Source: Cyanobacteria bacterium OH_CDB_20 (GTDB lineage: Bacteria; Cyanobacteriota; Vampirovibrionia; Gastranaerophilales; Gastranaerophilaceae). From it: a stretch of 45,984 nucleotides of DNA. The stretch covers positions 1-45,984 of the forward strand of contig JAEZIX010000059.1 of assembly GCA_023415935.1 (NCBI GenBank), in the 5' to 3' direction. This document shows positions 7,815 through 16,810 of this stretch, piece after piece; the stretch's first letter is position 1; every line of letters starts with the position of its first letter. The notes under the pieces are model-generated. The model saw only the letters and a list, made by a program, of their open reading frames with translations, had not been told where the DNA came from and did no database searches. Position numbers and translations under genes: made by a program.

Positions 7815-8067
7815 TATTCAGTTGTCTTTCTATTTCGGTCAGAACCTTTTCTACTGTTGCTTCTGTAACCGTTTCGTTGTTAACTTTAACATAAGGAGCT
7901 TTTGAAAATTCCCAGTTTATAGAGCACAAGCCCAAGCAAGGATGTCCTGCAACATGGACTGCTTCTCCATATTTTTTAGGCACAATGTCCATAAGTTCTT
8001 GCAATTGAGCTGACCCCATTACAAAACAAGTGGTTCCTAAACAAACTTTAACTTCGATTTTTTTCAT
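7801..8067 (-). CDS. Thioredoxin-like [2Fe-2S] ferredoxin, NuoE C-domain type
   Basis: The protein has 88 residues with the Cys pattern C-x4-C (CLGTTC, residues 9-14) and C-x3-C (CLGLC). This is the [2Fe-2S] site of thioredoxin-like ferredoxins and of the C-terminal half of NuoE/HydC. The helical N-half of NuoE is absent. It probably passes electrons to or from the hydrogenase encoded next, which it overlaps by 14 bases, and lies 12 bases after the phosphatase gene. The Fe-S assignment is strong; the partner is inferred from position. Confidence 0.88.
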   Translation of the reverse strand: MKKIEVKVCLGTTCFVMGSAQLQELMDIVPKKYGEAVHVAGHPCLGLCSINWEFSKAPYVKVNNETVTEATVEKVLTEIERQLNNEHK

Positions 8068-8079
8068 GACTTCTCCTTA

Positions 8080-9243
8080 TTACATATATTGTATCGCAAT
8101 TTTTTTAAAATGTTTTCCTTCTAAAAGATTCGCAATCTTTTTTATAATATTTTTACGTATTTCAATTTCTATCGGCAAATTAGGATCGTAATGTGCCTGG
8201 TTGATTTTTGCTCCAACCATAAAGTTTATGCAGTCGCTTTCAAGCAAAAATTTAATTAATTCTCCTGCTGCATTTTGCGGAATGTTTTTTACACCCTCTT
8301 CTAAGTATTCAGCGGCTTTTGTTAGGGTTAAAATTCCTTCTGTAACTAAATCCACACCTTCCATTTGTGAGCAAGCCGGAAGGTTTCCGTAGCTTTTTGA
8401 AAGGTCGCTTGTGATTTCTCGATTAAGTTCTCTTGAGAGAAGATTTGCAGTTGTTCCTCCGCAAATAGCCTTTTTCCCTTGAAAAGAATCAAAGATTTTA
8501 GCGTATTCATGGTCTTTTTCCATATAATAAGGAGGACCCGTAAAAACAAGCGATTCTCTGGGTTCTCTGCAATATATAACACAAGCAGAGATGTCATCTT
8601 TTGCTTTTTTGTCTGTTTCAAATCTTTTTGCGTGCTCAACTATGTATTTTGAAAGGTTACTGCTTGAAATTAGTGGGTCTTTTAATAATTTTTCTGAAAT
8701 AATCTCTATTAAGCCCTCTCTTCTCAGCCCCAGCCTCAAACGTGGACCACCCAGTCCTGATTGGGTCACGCCGTCAGAGCAAAAAATAAGCCTGTCTCCT
8801 TTTTCAAGTTTTATCTTGTATATGTGCATGTGTCTGTTTTTGAAGGTTTTAGAGGTTATTACTTTGCATTCAGGTTCCATTATTTTATTGTTTTTGACCC
8901 AGATAAATTGAGGGTTTCCCTCTTCTACAATTTTTGCATTGCCGTCTTCATCGCAGTCTAGCGCCGAGAAAGTCGAATAACTTATTTTTCTCACCTGACA
9001 AACAGGAAGAGAATTCATAATAATTTCGCAGGCCTTTGTGATGTTCGATTCTGCCTCGATAAATTTTAAAAGCATAGTTGCAGTCATTGTTGCTAAAATA
9101 TTGGCCTTAACGCCGCTTCCAAGCCCGTCTGATAAAACCGCAATAAGTCTTCCTTCGTCAGGATATCTTCTTGATAAAAAATAATCTCCGTAAGTGTTCT
9201 GATTGTATTTTTTCTCTTGAGTGCAGTCAATATCGATGAACAT
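8080..9243 (-). CDS. SpoIIE-type PP2C phosphatase of the hydrogenase operon
   Basis: A 387-residue soluble protein whose first 225 residues form a SpoIIE/PPM phosphatase domain. LSDGLGSG (37-44), FCSDGVTQ (about 154-161) and KAKDDISACV (about 215-224) hold the metal-binding Asp residues. These enzymes remove phosphate from Ser/Thr, typically on anti-sigma-factor antagonists. The last 150 residues (from about FTGPPYYM) are a separate domain I do not recognise that appears in this genomic setting. It overlaps the sensory hydrogenase gene by one base. This suggests that the PAS hydrogenase controls it, but no anti-sigma pair or kinase is visible in the window. Confidence 0.85.
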   Translation of the reverse strand: MFIDIDCTQEKKYNQNTYGDYFLSRRYPDEGRLIAVLSDGLGSGVKANILATMTATMLLKFIEAESNITKACEIIMNSLPVCQVRKISYSTFSALDCDEDGNAKIVEEGNPQFIWVKNNKIMEPECKVITSKTFKNRHMHIYKIKLEKGDRLIFCSDGVTQSGLGGPRLRLGLRREGLIEIISEKLLKDPLISSSNLSKYIVEHAKRFETDKKAKDDISACVIYCREPRESLVFTGPPYYMEKDHEYAKIFDSFQGKKAICGGTTANLLSRELNREITSDLSKSYGNLPACSQMEGVDLVTEGILTLTKAAEYLEEGVKNIPQNAAGELIKFLLESDCINFMVGAKINQAHYDPNLPIEIEIRKNIIKKIANLLEGKHFKKIAIQYM

Positions 9244-10958
9244 TACTTTTCATCCTCTTTTGTGTCAAAGTCATTTGCTATTGAACTTAAGAGAAGCTCT
9301 GTTTCAACCATATGTTCACCCAAAAGGCAGGCAATATCTTGCACGATGGCAATATTCTTGCTTATTACTTCTTGCGCTTTGTGGGCAATTTTTTCCCTGT
9401 TCATCTCAGATTGGGTTACGTCTGTTATAATTGCGCCCACGATTGCATGTTTTTCAATTGTAAAAGCAATTATGTCGTACAGTTTATCTTTAACGGGGAA
9501 GTGCTCTTTGTGTATGTCTTTACCTGACTTTAATGCAGCCTTAAAGATATCTGAGAAATCAACAATTCTATCAATTGATGCTCCTACAAGCCCGTCTTGA
9601 CGGGAAGAAAAAACATCATACATATCACCGCAAAACATTTTTAAAAATGCATTATTTGCTTCAACAATTTTTAAATCCTGATCAACCATTACAATACCAG
9701 ATGGCATGCATCTTAGCATTGCAGCAGCTTTTCTCATTGCGATTTTTCTCATATAAGAAACACACATTGAAGGTTCTGCTTCGCCCGCTAAAAGCGCATT
9801 TGCAAGCTCTTTGCAAGTTGAGTAGCCGCATCCTCCGCAGTTTAGCTCATCTTCTTCTTTGTGTTTTCCGATTTTTTTCATCGCGGCTGTAATTTCTTTT
9901 ATAGGGAAATTGTATGTAGAAATTGGTTTTGGTTCATATTTTTCCTCAACAACTACTTCTGCTGTTTTTGGAATTTGTTTTCTTTTTCTTGTATTAGATA
10001 AAACATCAGAAATTCTTGTTACACCTGCTTTTTTGGTAGAAATACAAGGTCCTCCGAGGCAACCCCCGTCGCATGCAAGAGCTTCAATAAAAATTTTGTT
10101 TTTAATTTTTTTTGCATCTAAGCCCTGTAAGGATTTATTCAAGGTCTCAAGCGAACTTATGCTTAAAAGTTGTACGTCAGAGGCAACTCCAATCTGCTTT
10201 ATGGTTTCATTCATTCCGCTTTCAAGAGGGTATAACGCTCCTTCATAGGCGGCTTCCGGCACAAAATCATAAGAGTTGTTTGTTTCAAGTTCTGCTAGGT
10301 TTATAAATTCTTCATTAATCCAAAACTTAAGTTCCTCAAAGGTAAGGGCAACATCTATAAGCTCAGGATGTTTGTCTGCTTCATTTTTTTTGGCAATGCA
10401 AGGTCCTACGAAAACAATCGAGATATTTTTCCCGAATTTTTCCTTGAGTAATTTTGCGTGAGTTAATGCAGGAGAAGCAATTTGGGTTATATTTTTTGTA
10501 AAATCAGGTTTATAAAGTCTTATATAATCAACAACCGCAGGGCATGCGCTTGATATAAAAAGTCCTTTTTCTTCATTGTTAAGTATTTCAGCTGTTTTTA
10601 TAGACACTTCTTGGGCTCCCAGTGCTGTTTCACTTATTTCTTTAAATCCAAGCTTTTTAAACAAGCTAATCATCTGTGTTTTGGAAAGGTCAAAAGCTCC
10701 AATCCAGCTTGGGGCAAGAGAAACATAAACATCTTTTTGTGCTCTTATAAGTGTTTTAACTTTTTCAATATCATATCTAACCCTTTTCGCGCCTGATGGA
10801 CACGCCTTAACGCAACTTCCGCAGGAGATGCATTTTTCCGGCAAAACTGAAGCGTGACCGTTTTCGATTTTGATTGCTTTTACATGGCACTCTCTTACGC
10901 ATTTATAGCAGTCAACACACTCGTTATTTAAGGTATATACAGGATATAGTTTATTCAT
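9243..10958 (-). CDS. hydS: HydS-like sensory [FeFe]-hydrogenase with PAS domain
   Basis: Domains in order over 571 residues: two [4Fe-4S] ferredoxin sites (CVDCYKCVREC, 14-24; CISCGSCVKACP, 43-54), an H-cluster domain, a further Fe-S domain (CGGCGYSTC, 374-382, plus Cys399), a PAS domain (about 412-520) and a C-terminal helix. H-cluster ligands are Cys139 (SSACP), Cys187 (VGPCIAKK), Cys296 and Cys300 (ACDGGC). Ala138 replaces the cysteine that carries protons in catalytic enzymes. Literature on group C/HydS describes this swap in slow, sensor-type hydrogenases. No kinase or cyclase output domain is fused; the adjacent SpoIIE-type phosphatase is the likely effector. Function as an H2/redox sensor is inferred from sequence and context. 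Confidence 0.87.
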   Translation of the reverse strand: MNKLYPVYTLNNECVDCYKCVRECHVKAIKIENGHASVLPEKCISCGSCVKACPSGAKRVRYDIEKVKTLIRAQKDVYVSLAPSWIGAFDLSKTQMISLFKKLGFKEISETALGAQEVSIKTAEILNNEEKGLFISSACPAVVDYIRLYKPDFTKNITQIASPALTHAKLLKEKFGKNISIVFVGPCIAKKNEADKHPELIDVALTFEELKFWINEEFINLAELETNNSYDFVPEAAYEGALYPLESGMNETIKQIGVASDVQLLSISSLETLNKSLQGLDAKKIKNKIFIEALACDGGCLGGPCISTKKAGVTRISDVLSNTRKRKQIPKTAEVVVEEKYEPKPISTYNFPIKEITAAMKKIGKHKEEDELNCGGCGYSTCKELANALLAGEAEPSMCVSYMRKIAMRKAAAMLRCMPSGIVMVDQDLKIVEANNAFLKMFCGDMYDVFSSRQDGLVGASIDRIVDFSDIFKAALKSGKDIHKEHFPVKDKLYDIIAFTIEKHAIVGAIITDVTQSEMNREKIAHKAQEVISKNIAIVQDIACLLGEHMVETELLLSSIANDFDTKEDEK

Positions 10959-11193
10959 TTTCTAATATATTCTTAATCTCATCAATCGTTACATTATTGT
11001 ACTCTTTGCCGTTAACTATTATGTTTGGGCCTTTAGCGCATTTGTTTTCGCATCTTGAACCAGAAAGCTCTACTTTTGCGTCTAAATTGTGTTCTTTTAT
11101 ATAATTTTCAATAAATTCAAGGTTTTCCATGTTTCCGCGGGCAAAACATGAGCTGCCCATGCAAACTGTTATTTCTAATTTCGTGCTAGTCAT
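10951..11193 (-). CDS. Thioredoxin-like [2Fe-2S] ferredoxin, first gene of hydrogenase operon
   Basis: This 80-residue protein has C-x4-C (CMGSSC, 11-16) and C-x3-C (CENKC, about 48-52), the [2Fe-2S] site of the NuoE-like thioredoxin fold. It is a divergent cousin of the gene at 7801-8067 and opens the operon, overlapping the hydS-like gene by 8 bases. A likely role is to feed electrons to the sensor, in parallel with the other copy serving the catalytic enzyme. A ribosome site (AGGGA) precedes the ATG and a promoter can be proposed 35 bases upstream. Confidence 0.87.
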   Translation of the reverse strand: MTSTKLEITVCMGSSCFARGNMENLEFIENYIKEHNLDAKVELSGSRCENKCAKGPNIIVNGKEYNNVTIDEIKNILENE

Positions 11194-11227
11194 TTTATTC
11201 CCTTTTCGTGATTAATTTCACAATATA

Positions 11228-11256
11228 ATGATAAATTAAAATACAGAAAAAATCAA
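11228..11256 (-). promoter_or_regulatory. Putative sigma70 promoter of hydrogenase operon
   Basis: On the minus strand TTGATT and TATCAT are separated by 17 bases, with the -10 box 34 bases before the first ATG of the operon. The match is fair only, in AT-rich DNA where chance matches are common. Confidence 0.4.
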
Positions 11257-11394
11257 TATGCTAATAACGAGTATGAGTTTCGAATCTTTTTTGATTAATG
11301 GACAGTACTTTATTATTCTGATAAAATTTTGTATAACAGCTTATTTTCAAAAGGGCAGTTGAGCTTTTAATATTAAATGTATTTGGAATAAAAA

Positions 11395-12639
11395 ATGACA
11401 AATATAAAAATATCAGTGATAATTCCTGTTTATAATGTAGAGAAGTACCTCGCGCAGTGTTTGGATAGTGTCATAAACCAAACCCTAAAAGAACTTGAAA
11501 TAATTTGTGTCAATGACGGTTCAACCGATAAATCAAGAAAAATTTTGTCTAAATATGCTGAAAAAGACAAAAGAATAATAATTATTGACCAAAAAAATCA
11601 GGGACTTTCTGCTGCAAGAAATACAGGTATGCGAATTGCAAAAGGTGAATACCTTGGATTTGTTGATTCAGATGATTGGATTGACGAAACTATGTATGAA
11701 AAACTTTATGCAAATGCTAAAAAGTTTGACTCTGAAATGGCGATAGTCGGTGTTCACAAATTTGACGAAACCAAACAAAAAGTTGTAGATGACGATCCTT
11801 ATTTTACTCTGGGTTACTTCGATAACTCGCTTGATAACATTGCTTTTAATCATTATCAAACTAAAGATTTTTTATTTGAATTCTGTGTAATGGCATGGAA
11901 TAAAATATATAAGAGAGATTTTATTGAAAAATATAATGCAAAATTCCCTTACGGCTTGATTTTTGAAGATGGGCCTTTCTTCCATCAAATATATTACAAG
12001 ATGGAAAGAGTCAGTCTTGTGAGAGAAAACCTTTATTATTATAGGGTTAACAGAAAAAATTCTATTGTTCAAAAGGGCGAGAATTTCGTTGACATCTTCG
12101 ATGTTATGGAAATGATTTTTAATGAAGTTAAAGACCTTCCATATTTTGATGAAATTAAATATGAATTTTTCAAAAAAAGGTTCGATGATACAGAATACAG
12201 ATTCTCAATAGCTGCGCCTAAGTATAAGAAGAAATATTTTTACAGGTTTAAAAATTTTCCAATATTTAGAGATGAAAAATATTTTGACCCTAAGGTTATT
12301 GATGAAAAATATCCATATGTTTATGAGCTGTTTGAAAAGCTTAAAAACAGCAGCTTTTTAGACTATAAAACTAAATATATTCAAGAAAGAATCTTAAATA
12401 GAATTAAATATAAAATAATGCAAATTTTGTATTATCGTGAAAATTATTACACCCTAAAATGTTATAAATTGTTTATATTCTTGAAAAAAAGGCCCAAAAT
12501 ATTTGATATGTGGTATCGTGAAGATTATCTATATTTCAGCATATTGAGAAAAATAAAATTCAATATAAAATTTAATTATTCAAAGTTGGAAAAATATCAA
12601 AATGACAAAAACAAAAATATCAATAATAATTCCGTATAG
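11395..12639 (+). CDS. GT2-family glycosyltransferase
   Basis: A 414-residue family 2 (GT-A fold) glycosyltransferase that would add a sugar from a nucleotide donor to a surface glycan. The N-terminus ISVIIPVYNVEKYL, the NDGSTD loop (about 39-44), the AARNTG segment and the metal-binding DSDDW (about 91-95) are all present, followed by WNKIYKRDF and FEDGPFF acceptor-side motifs. The C-terminal 150 residues are basic and Tyr/Lys-rich, with no membrane span. It is the first of three tandem GT2 genes. Its 3' end overlaps the next gene by 38 bases, longer than typical. Sugar and acceptor cannot be read from the sequence. Confidence 0.88.
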   Translation: MTNIKISVIIPVYNVEKYLAQCLDSVINQTLKELEIICVNDGSTDKSRKILSKYAEKDKRIIIIDQKNQGLSAARNTGMRIAKGEYLGFVDSDDWIDETMYEKLYANAKKFDSEMAIVGVHKFDETKQKVVDDDPYFTLGYFDNSLDNIAFNHYQTKDFLFEFCVMAWNKIYKRDFIEKYNAKFPYGLIFEDGPFFHQIYYKMERVSLVRENLYYYRVNRKNSIVQKGENFVDIFDVMEMIFNEVKDLPYFDEIKYEFFKKRFDDTEYRFSIAAPKYKKKYFYRFKNFPIFRDEKYFDPKVIDEKYPYVYELFEKLKNSSFLDYKTKYIQERILNRIKYKIMQILYYRENYYTLKCYKLFIFLKKRPKIFDMWYREDYLYFSILRKIKFNIKFNYSKLEKYQNDKNKNINNNSV

Positions 12640-13855
12640 AAATGTTGAATCATATATCGGGCAATGTCTTGATTCTGTTGTTAACCAGACCTTAAAAGAA
12701 ATTGAAATTATCTGTGTTAACGATGCATCTTCTGATAAGACACAAGAGATTATTGAAGGTTATATAGAAACAGATGACAGATTTAAACACATAAATCTCG
12801 ACAAAAGACAAGGTCAGGCATACGCAAGAAATAGAGCCCTAGAGATTGCAACCGGCGAATATATTGGATTTGTTGATAGTGATGATTGGGTTGACCTATC
12901 TATGTTTGAAAAGCTCTATGAGCAGGCAAAAGAAACTGATGCTGATATTGCTATGTGCGGAGCTAACATATATGACGAGGAAAAAGCAGAAACTAATTAT
13001 GAAGATTCCTATTATTCTTTGGAACTTTTAAACGATAAAGCGGGTAAAATCTTCTCTCACAAAGAGGTTGAAAGTTCTTTACTTGGAATAAATGTTTCTT
13101 TGTGGAACAAAATATACAAGAAGGAATTTTTTGACAAAATTGATATAAAGTTTCCTGAAGGCTATATATATGAAGATTTGCCGTTCTTTTATAAATCATT
13201 TTTATCTGCTGAAAGAATTTTATTTCTAAAAGAAAATTTATATTATTACAGAACAAATCGTCCTAATTCAACTATGCAAGACCTTGGCAAAGCCGTGCTA
13301 GACAGGGTTCCAATGGTTAGCCTTGCCTATGAATATATTATTAATTCTGATGTTTCTTCTTCTATTAAAACTGAGCTGATAGGCTGGATAATAAATGACG
13401 TTTTTCACAGATACACATTAGTTGAAGGTTTGTATCAAAAGGAATTTTATTTCCAAATGAAAAGTTTATTTTTGTCCTTGGATGTTGAAGGCATCGAAGA
13501 AGATGTTCTAAAAACATTTTATTGTTATAAAGAGTATAAATTAATCACAGAAAAATCATATGATGAGTGCAATAAAAAGCTCTTTGCCAGATATAAAGAC
13601 GCTAAAAAAATGGTTAAAGAAATAAAAGCTGCCCGAAACGAAGATATGAGAATTATCAAAGAATATTATGAAGGCGCAATAAAAAAATATGAATTAGACC
13701 TAAAACAAAAAGATGAAGACTGCCAGAGAGAAAAAACGGAAATTATTAACCGCTATGAATCTGACATAGACCATGTTAGATTTATATTGAAAGTTGTCAA
13801 AAAAATAAAAAAGATAGCGAAATCAATTTTGAGGATTTTTGATAAAAATGAGTAA
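12602..13855 (+). CDS. GT2-family glycosyltransferase with C-terminal coiled coil
   Basis: 417 residues. The GT-A domain occupies about 1-320: ISIIIPYRNVESYI, NDASSD, AYARNRAL and DSDDW, then LWNKIYKKEFF and YEDLPFF. The last 90 residues are highly charged heptad-type sequence (AIKKYELDLKQKDEDCQREK), predicted coiled coil, ending in a basic tail. That tail may allow dimerisation or docking with the coiled coil of the next gene product. The ATG lies inside the 3' end of the first GT gene and the stop overlaps the start of the third by 8 bases, so the three are translated from one message. Confidence 0.87.
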   Translation: MTKTKISIIIPYRNVESYIGQCLDSVVNQTLKEIEIICVNDASSDKTQEIIEGYIETDDRFKHINLDKRQGQAYARNRALEIATGEYIGFVDSDDWVDLSMFEKLYEQAKETDADIAMCGANIYDEEKAETNYEDSYYSLELLNDKAGKIFSHKEVESSLLGINVSLWNKIYKKEFFDKIDIKFPEGYIYEDLPFFYKSFLSAERILFLKENLYYYRTNRPNSTMQDLGKAVLDRVPMVSLAYEYIINSDVSSSIKTELIGWIINDVFHRYTLVEGLYQKEFYFQMKSLFLSLDVEGIEEDVLKTFYCYKEYKLITEKSYDECNKKLFARYKDAKKMVKEIKAARNEDMRIIKEYYEGAIKKYELDLKQKDEDCQREKTEIINRYESDIDHVRFILKVVKKIKKIAKSILRIFDKNE

Positions 13856-16802
13856 CCCAAAAGTTTCAATAATAATACCTGTATATAATATTGAAAAATA
13901 CTTAGCAAAGGCTTTAGATTCTTTGTTAGCTCAATCACTATCTGATATTGAGATTATTTGTGTTGATGACAATTCTAGCGATAATTCTTTAAAAATATTA
14001 AAAGAATATCAAAAAAAAGATTCAAGAATAAAAATTGTTGAACAAAAAGAAAATAAAGGTCAAGCATCAGCCCGAAATAAGGCACTTGAAATAGCGGCAG
14101 GCGAATATATAGGCTTTGTTGATGGAGATGACTGGGTCAAAGATTCAATGTTTCAAAAGCTATATGATAAAGCAAAAGGGACAGACTCTGATCTTGTACT
14201 TTCAAGTGCATATTCTTTTGATGAACAAAAAGGCTTAATTGATAAAGAAAACAGATATTATTCAACAGACATATATAATGAAACTTTTGATAATAAAGTT
14301 TTTAGCTACAAAGATAATCTTGATAGCGTCCTTGATCTTAATGTGGTTATTTGGAACAAATTGTATAAAAAATCATTTTTAATTGAGAACAACATTAGAT
14401 TTAATGAAGGCTTTATATATGAGGATTTACCTTTTATAACAGAGGTTTATTTGAAGGCTGAAAAAGTTACTCTTGTTAGAGATTTCCTTTATTATTACCG
14501 CGAGAATAGAGAAAACTCTACAATGTCAAACCATGAAAAGAAAATATTTGATCGAATCGGAATGGTTTCTCTGACTTTAGATATTCTAAAGAAGACACCC
14601 GAGTACAAGGTTCTTTATCCTAGAATTTTTACCTGGGTAATTAATGATTTATTCCATAGATTTGTACTTATTGATGCTCAATATAGACAAAACTTTTACA
14701 AAAAAATGCAGAAGATATTCCAGGGCTTAGATGATAAAAATATTCCACCTGAGTCGTTAGACAGCATTTATTATTATAAAGAGTATAAACTTGTAAAAGA
14801 AAAAACCTTCGAAGAGTATAACCAGGTTATGTTTAAGGAGTATGTTTCTTTTAAAGAAAGAGAAAATCATTTTGAAAGTGACAAACAAAAAGAACTCTAC
14901 AAACAGCAGGTTGTGTATGAAGGAATAATCGATCAAACCAAAAATTTAACCGCTTCTTTTTACGAAAAAATGATTGAAGACATGAAAGCATCTTCAAAAT
15001 CTTTTTATGAAAATGAATTAAACAATCTAAAACAAGGGTATGATAGAGATTTTTGGCAGCAAAAAGATAACTATGAGAAAGCCTTAGGGGAAGTATGGCA
15101 AAAGCATGCAGCACTTACCCAAGATAATTCTCTTCTTAATGTTGAAAGAGAAAAGTTGCTGCAAGATAATAATAATCTTGTTCAGTATAATTCTGATTTG
15201 CTTCAAGAGAAAGAAAGACTGTTGCAAGATAACAACAACCTTGTCCAATATAATTCAGATTTGCTCCAAGAAAAAGAAAGGTTGCTGCAAGATAACAATA
15301 ATCTTCTTCAATACAATAATGATTTAAATGGACAAAATAATAATTTATCTCAAGAAAATGTGAATTTGCGACAAGAAAATGAAAAACTACTAGACGATAA
15401 CAACAATCTCGTTCAATATAATAATGATTTAAACGGACAAAATGATAACTTATCGCAAGAAAATTTGAGCTTGCGTCAAGAAAGCGATAATCTTATCCAG
15501 CAAAACACCGATTTAAATGAACAAAATAATATTTTAATTCAAAAGAATGCTAATTTAATCCAAGATAACAACGATTTAAACGAGCGAAATAATAATTTGT
15601 CGAAAGAAAACGCTAAGCTGCTTCAGGACAACATCAATATTGTTCAGTATAATAATGATTTGTTGACAGAAAAAGAACAGTTAACAAAAGACAAAATAAG
15701 ATTAATCGCTGAAAATGAAGAGCTAATAAAAAAATACAAAAAAGATACGAAATATTTAAGAACACTCATAAAGGTTTTAGGCGCTGTGCGTGATTTTTAT
15801 AATAACAATAAAAAGCTTATAAAAGAAAAATTACAGCAAAAAAAAAATATCGAAGCTCAATTAAAACCTAAAGTCTCCGTTATTCTTCCAATCTATAATG
15901 TTGGACAATATTTAAAAGAATCATTGGATAGTTTGATTAATCAGGAGCTAAAAGAAATTGAGATTATTTGTGTAAACGATGGCTCAACTGACAATTCTGC
16001 TGAAATCTTAGAAGAATACAGAAAAAAAGATAACAGGATAATTGTAATAAACAAACCAAATAATCAGGGTACGGGTATTGCAAGAAATGATGGTCTGAAA
16101 CTTGCAACGGGGGAATGTATCGGCTTTGTGGATCCTGATGATTGGGTAAAGCCTAATATGTTTAAACGCTTATATGAAGTTTTAAAAGAAAAAGACGTTG
16201 ATATTGTGATGAGTTTACCTGATGGGTTTAATGAGGGAACACAAACCTTAGAGCCTTTCCCTTATTTTGTTGAAGGTAATTTTAGCCCTGATCTTGATAA
16301 CAAAATTTTTAACTGGAGAGAGATTTCGCCTTTTAAATATCCTATGTGCGTTTGGAATAAACTTTATACAAAAAAACTTTTTGATGAGAACAATATATCT
16401 TTTGCTGAAGGCTTAGATTTTGAAGACCATAAAGTGATATTCAAGTCTTTACTTTGCGCTGATAAAATATACTTTATTCGTGAAAAGTTTTATGTATACA
16501 GGTTTAATAGGGGCGGCTCCATTCTTTCTGACAATAACAGAAGACTTCTTGATCATATAGAAATCTTTGATATTGTCGAAAATATTTTAAAAGAAACAAA
16601 TACTTATGATAGCTTGCGCATGGATTTTCTTTTCTACAAAATCCACAATATTCTTTATTATTACAGCATGATAAAAGAAGAATTCAAAGAAGAGTACCGT
16701 CAAAAGATGGTGGAAGCTATTGCAGAAACAGACTTAAAAGAAGAAGAGTTAAAAGAGCTTTTACCTAAATATCCTGAACTTCAGGAATATTTAACAGCAT
16801 AA
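13848..16802 (+). CDS. Bimodular GT2 glycosyltransferase with long repeat coiled coil
   Basis: 984 residues from the ATG at 13848; a TTG three codons earlier is in frame but less likely. Layout: GT2 domain 1 (about 4-320: VSIIIPVYNIEKYL, VDDNSSDN, DGDDW, YEDLPF), a coiled coil of about 330 residues (about 333-667), then GT2 domain 2 (about 674-984: VSVILPIYNVGQYL, NDGSTD, DPDDW, LDFEDHKVIF). Within the coiled coil, from residue 437, a 21-residue unit (LLQDNNNLVQYNSDLLQEKE plus Arg) occurs twice identically and then degenerates through several more Asn/Gln-rich copies. Both transferase domains keep their acidic triplets, so both may be active and held apart by the rod. It could polymerise a two-sugar repeat, but that is inference. 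Confidence 0.88.
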   Translation: MSNPKVSIIIPVYNIEKYLAKALDSLLAQSLSDIEIICVDDNSSDNSLKILKEYQKKDSRIKIVEQKENKGQASARNKALEIAAGEYIGFVDGDDWVKDSMFQKLYDKAKGTDSDLVLSSAYSFDEQKGLIDKENRYYSTDIYNETFDNKVFSYKDNLDSVLDLNVVIWNKLYKKSFLIENNIRFNEGFIYEDLPFITEVYLKAEKVTLVRDFLYYYRENRENSTMSNHEKKIFDRIGMVSLTLDILKKTPEYKVLYPRIFTWVINDLFHRFVLIDAQYRQNFYKKMQKIFQGLDDKNIPPESLDSIYYYKEYKLVKEKTFEEYNQVMFKEYVSFKERENHFESDKQKELYKQQVVYEGIIDQTKNLTASFYEKMIEDMKASSKSFYENELNNLKQGYDRDFWQQKDNYEKALGEVWQKHAALTQDNSLLNVEREKLLQDNNNLVQYNSDLLQEKERLLQDNNNLVQYNSDLLQEKERLLQDNNNLLQYNNDLNGQNNNLSQENVNLRQENEKLLDDNNNLVQYNNDLNGQNDNLSQENLSLRQESDNLIQQNTDLNEQNNILIQKNANLIQDNNDLNERNNNLSKENAKLLQDNINIVQYNNDLLTEKEQLTKDKIRLIAENEELIKKYKKDTKYLRTLIKVLGAVRDFYNNNKKLIKEKLQQKKNIEAQLKPKVSVILPIYNVGQYLKESLDSLINQELKEIEIICVNDGSTDNSAEILEEYRKKDNRIIVINKPNNQGTGIARNDGLKLATGECIGFVDPDDWVKPNMFKRLYEVLKEKDVDIVMSLPDGFNEGTQTLEPFPYFVEGNFSPDLDNKIFNWREISPFKYPMCVWNKLYTKKLFDENNISFAEGLDFEDHKVIFKSLLCADKIYFIREKFYVYRFNRGGSILSDNNRRLLDHIEIFDIVENILKETNTYDSLRMDFLFYKIHNILYYYSMIKEEFKEEYRQKMVEAIAETDLKEEELKELLPKYPELQEYLTA
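15156..15344 (+). repeat. 63-bp (21-codon) tandem coding repeats
   Basis: Three adjacent 63-bp units begin at 15156, 15219 and 15282. Units 1 and 2 encode the same 21 residues yet differ at 11 of 63 bases, all synonymous; unit 3 diverges in its last third. Weaker copies continue to about 15700. The period equals three heptads. Confidence 0.85.
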
Positions 16803-16810
16803 AACTTATT

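Noticed and set aside
9217..9600. Plus-strand open frames across the hydrogenase operon, e.g. 127 codons here
   Set aside because: They are antisense to firm Fe-S and PAS coding regions and contain no recognisable motif.
15156..15700. Tandem repeats considered as a CRISPR-like or minisatellite array
   Set aside because: The units are in frame, with a three-heptad period and only synonymous changes between the best copies; there are no spacers.
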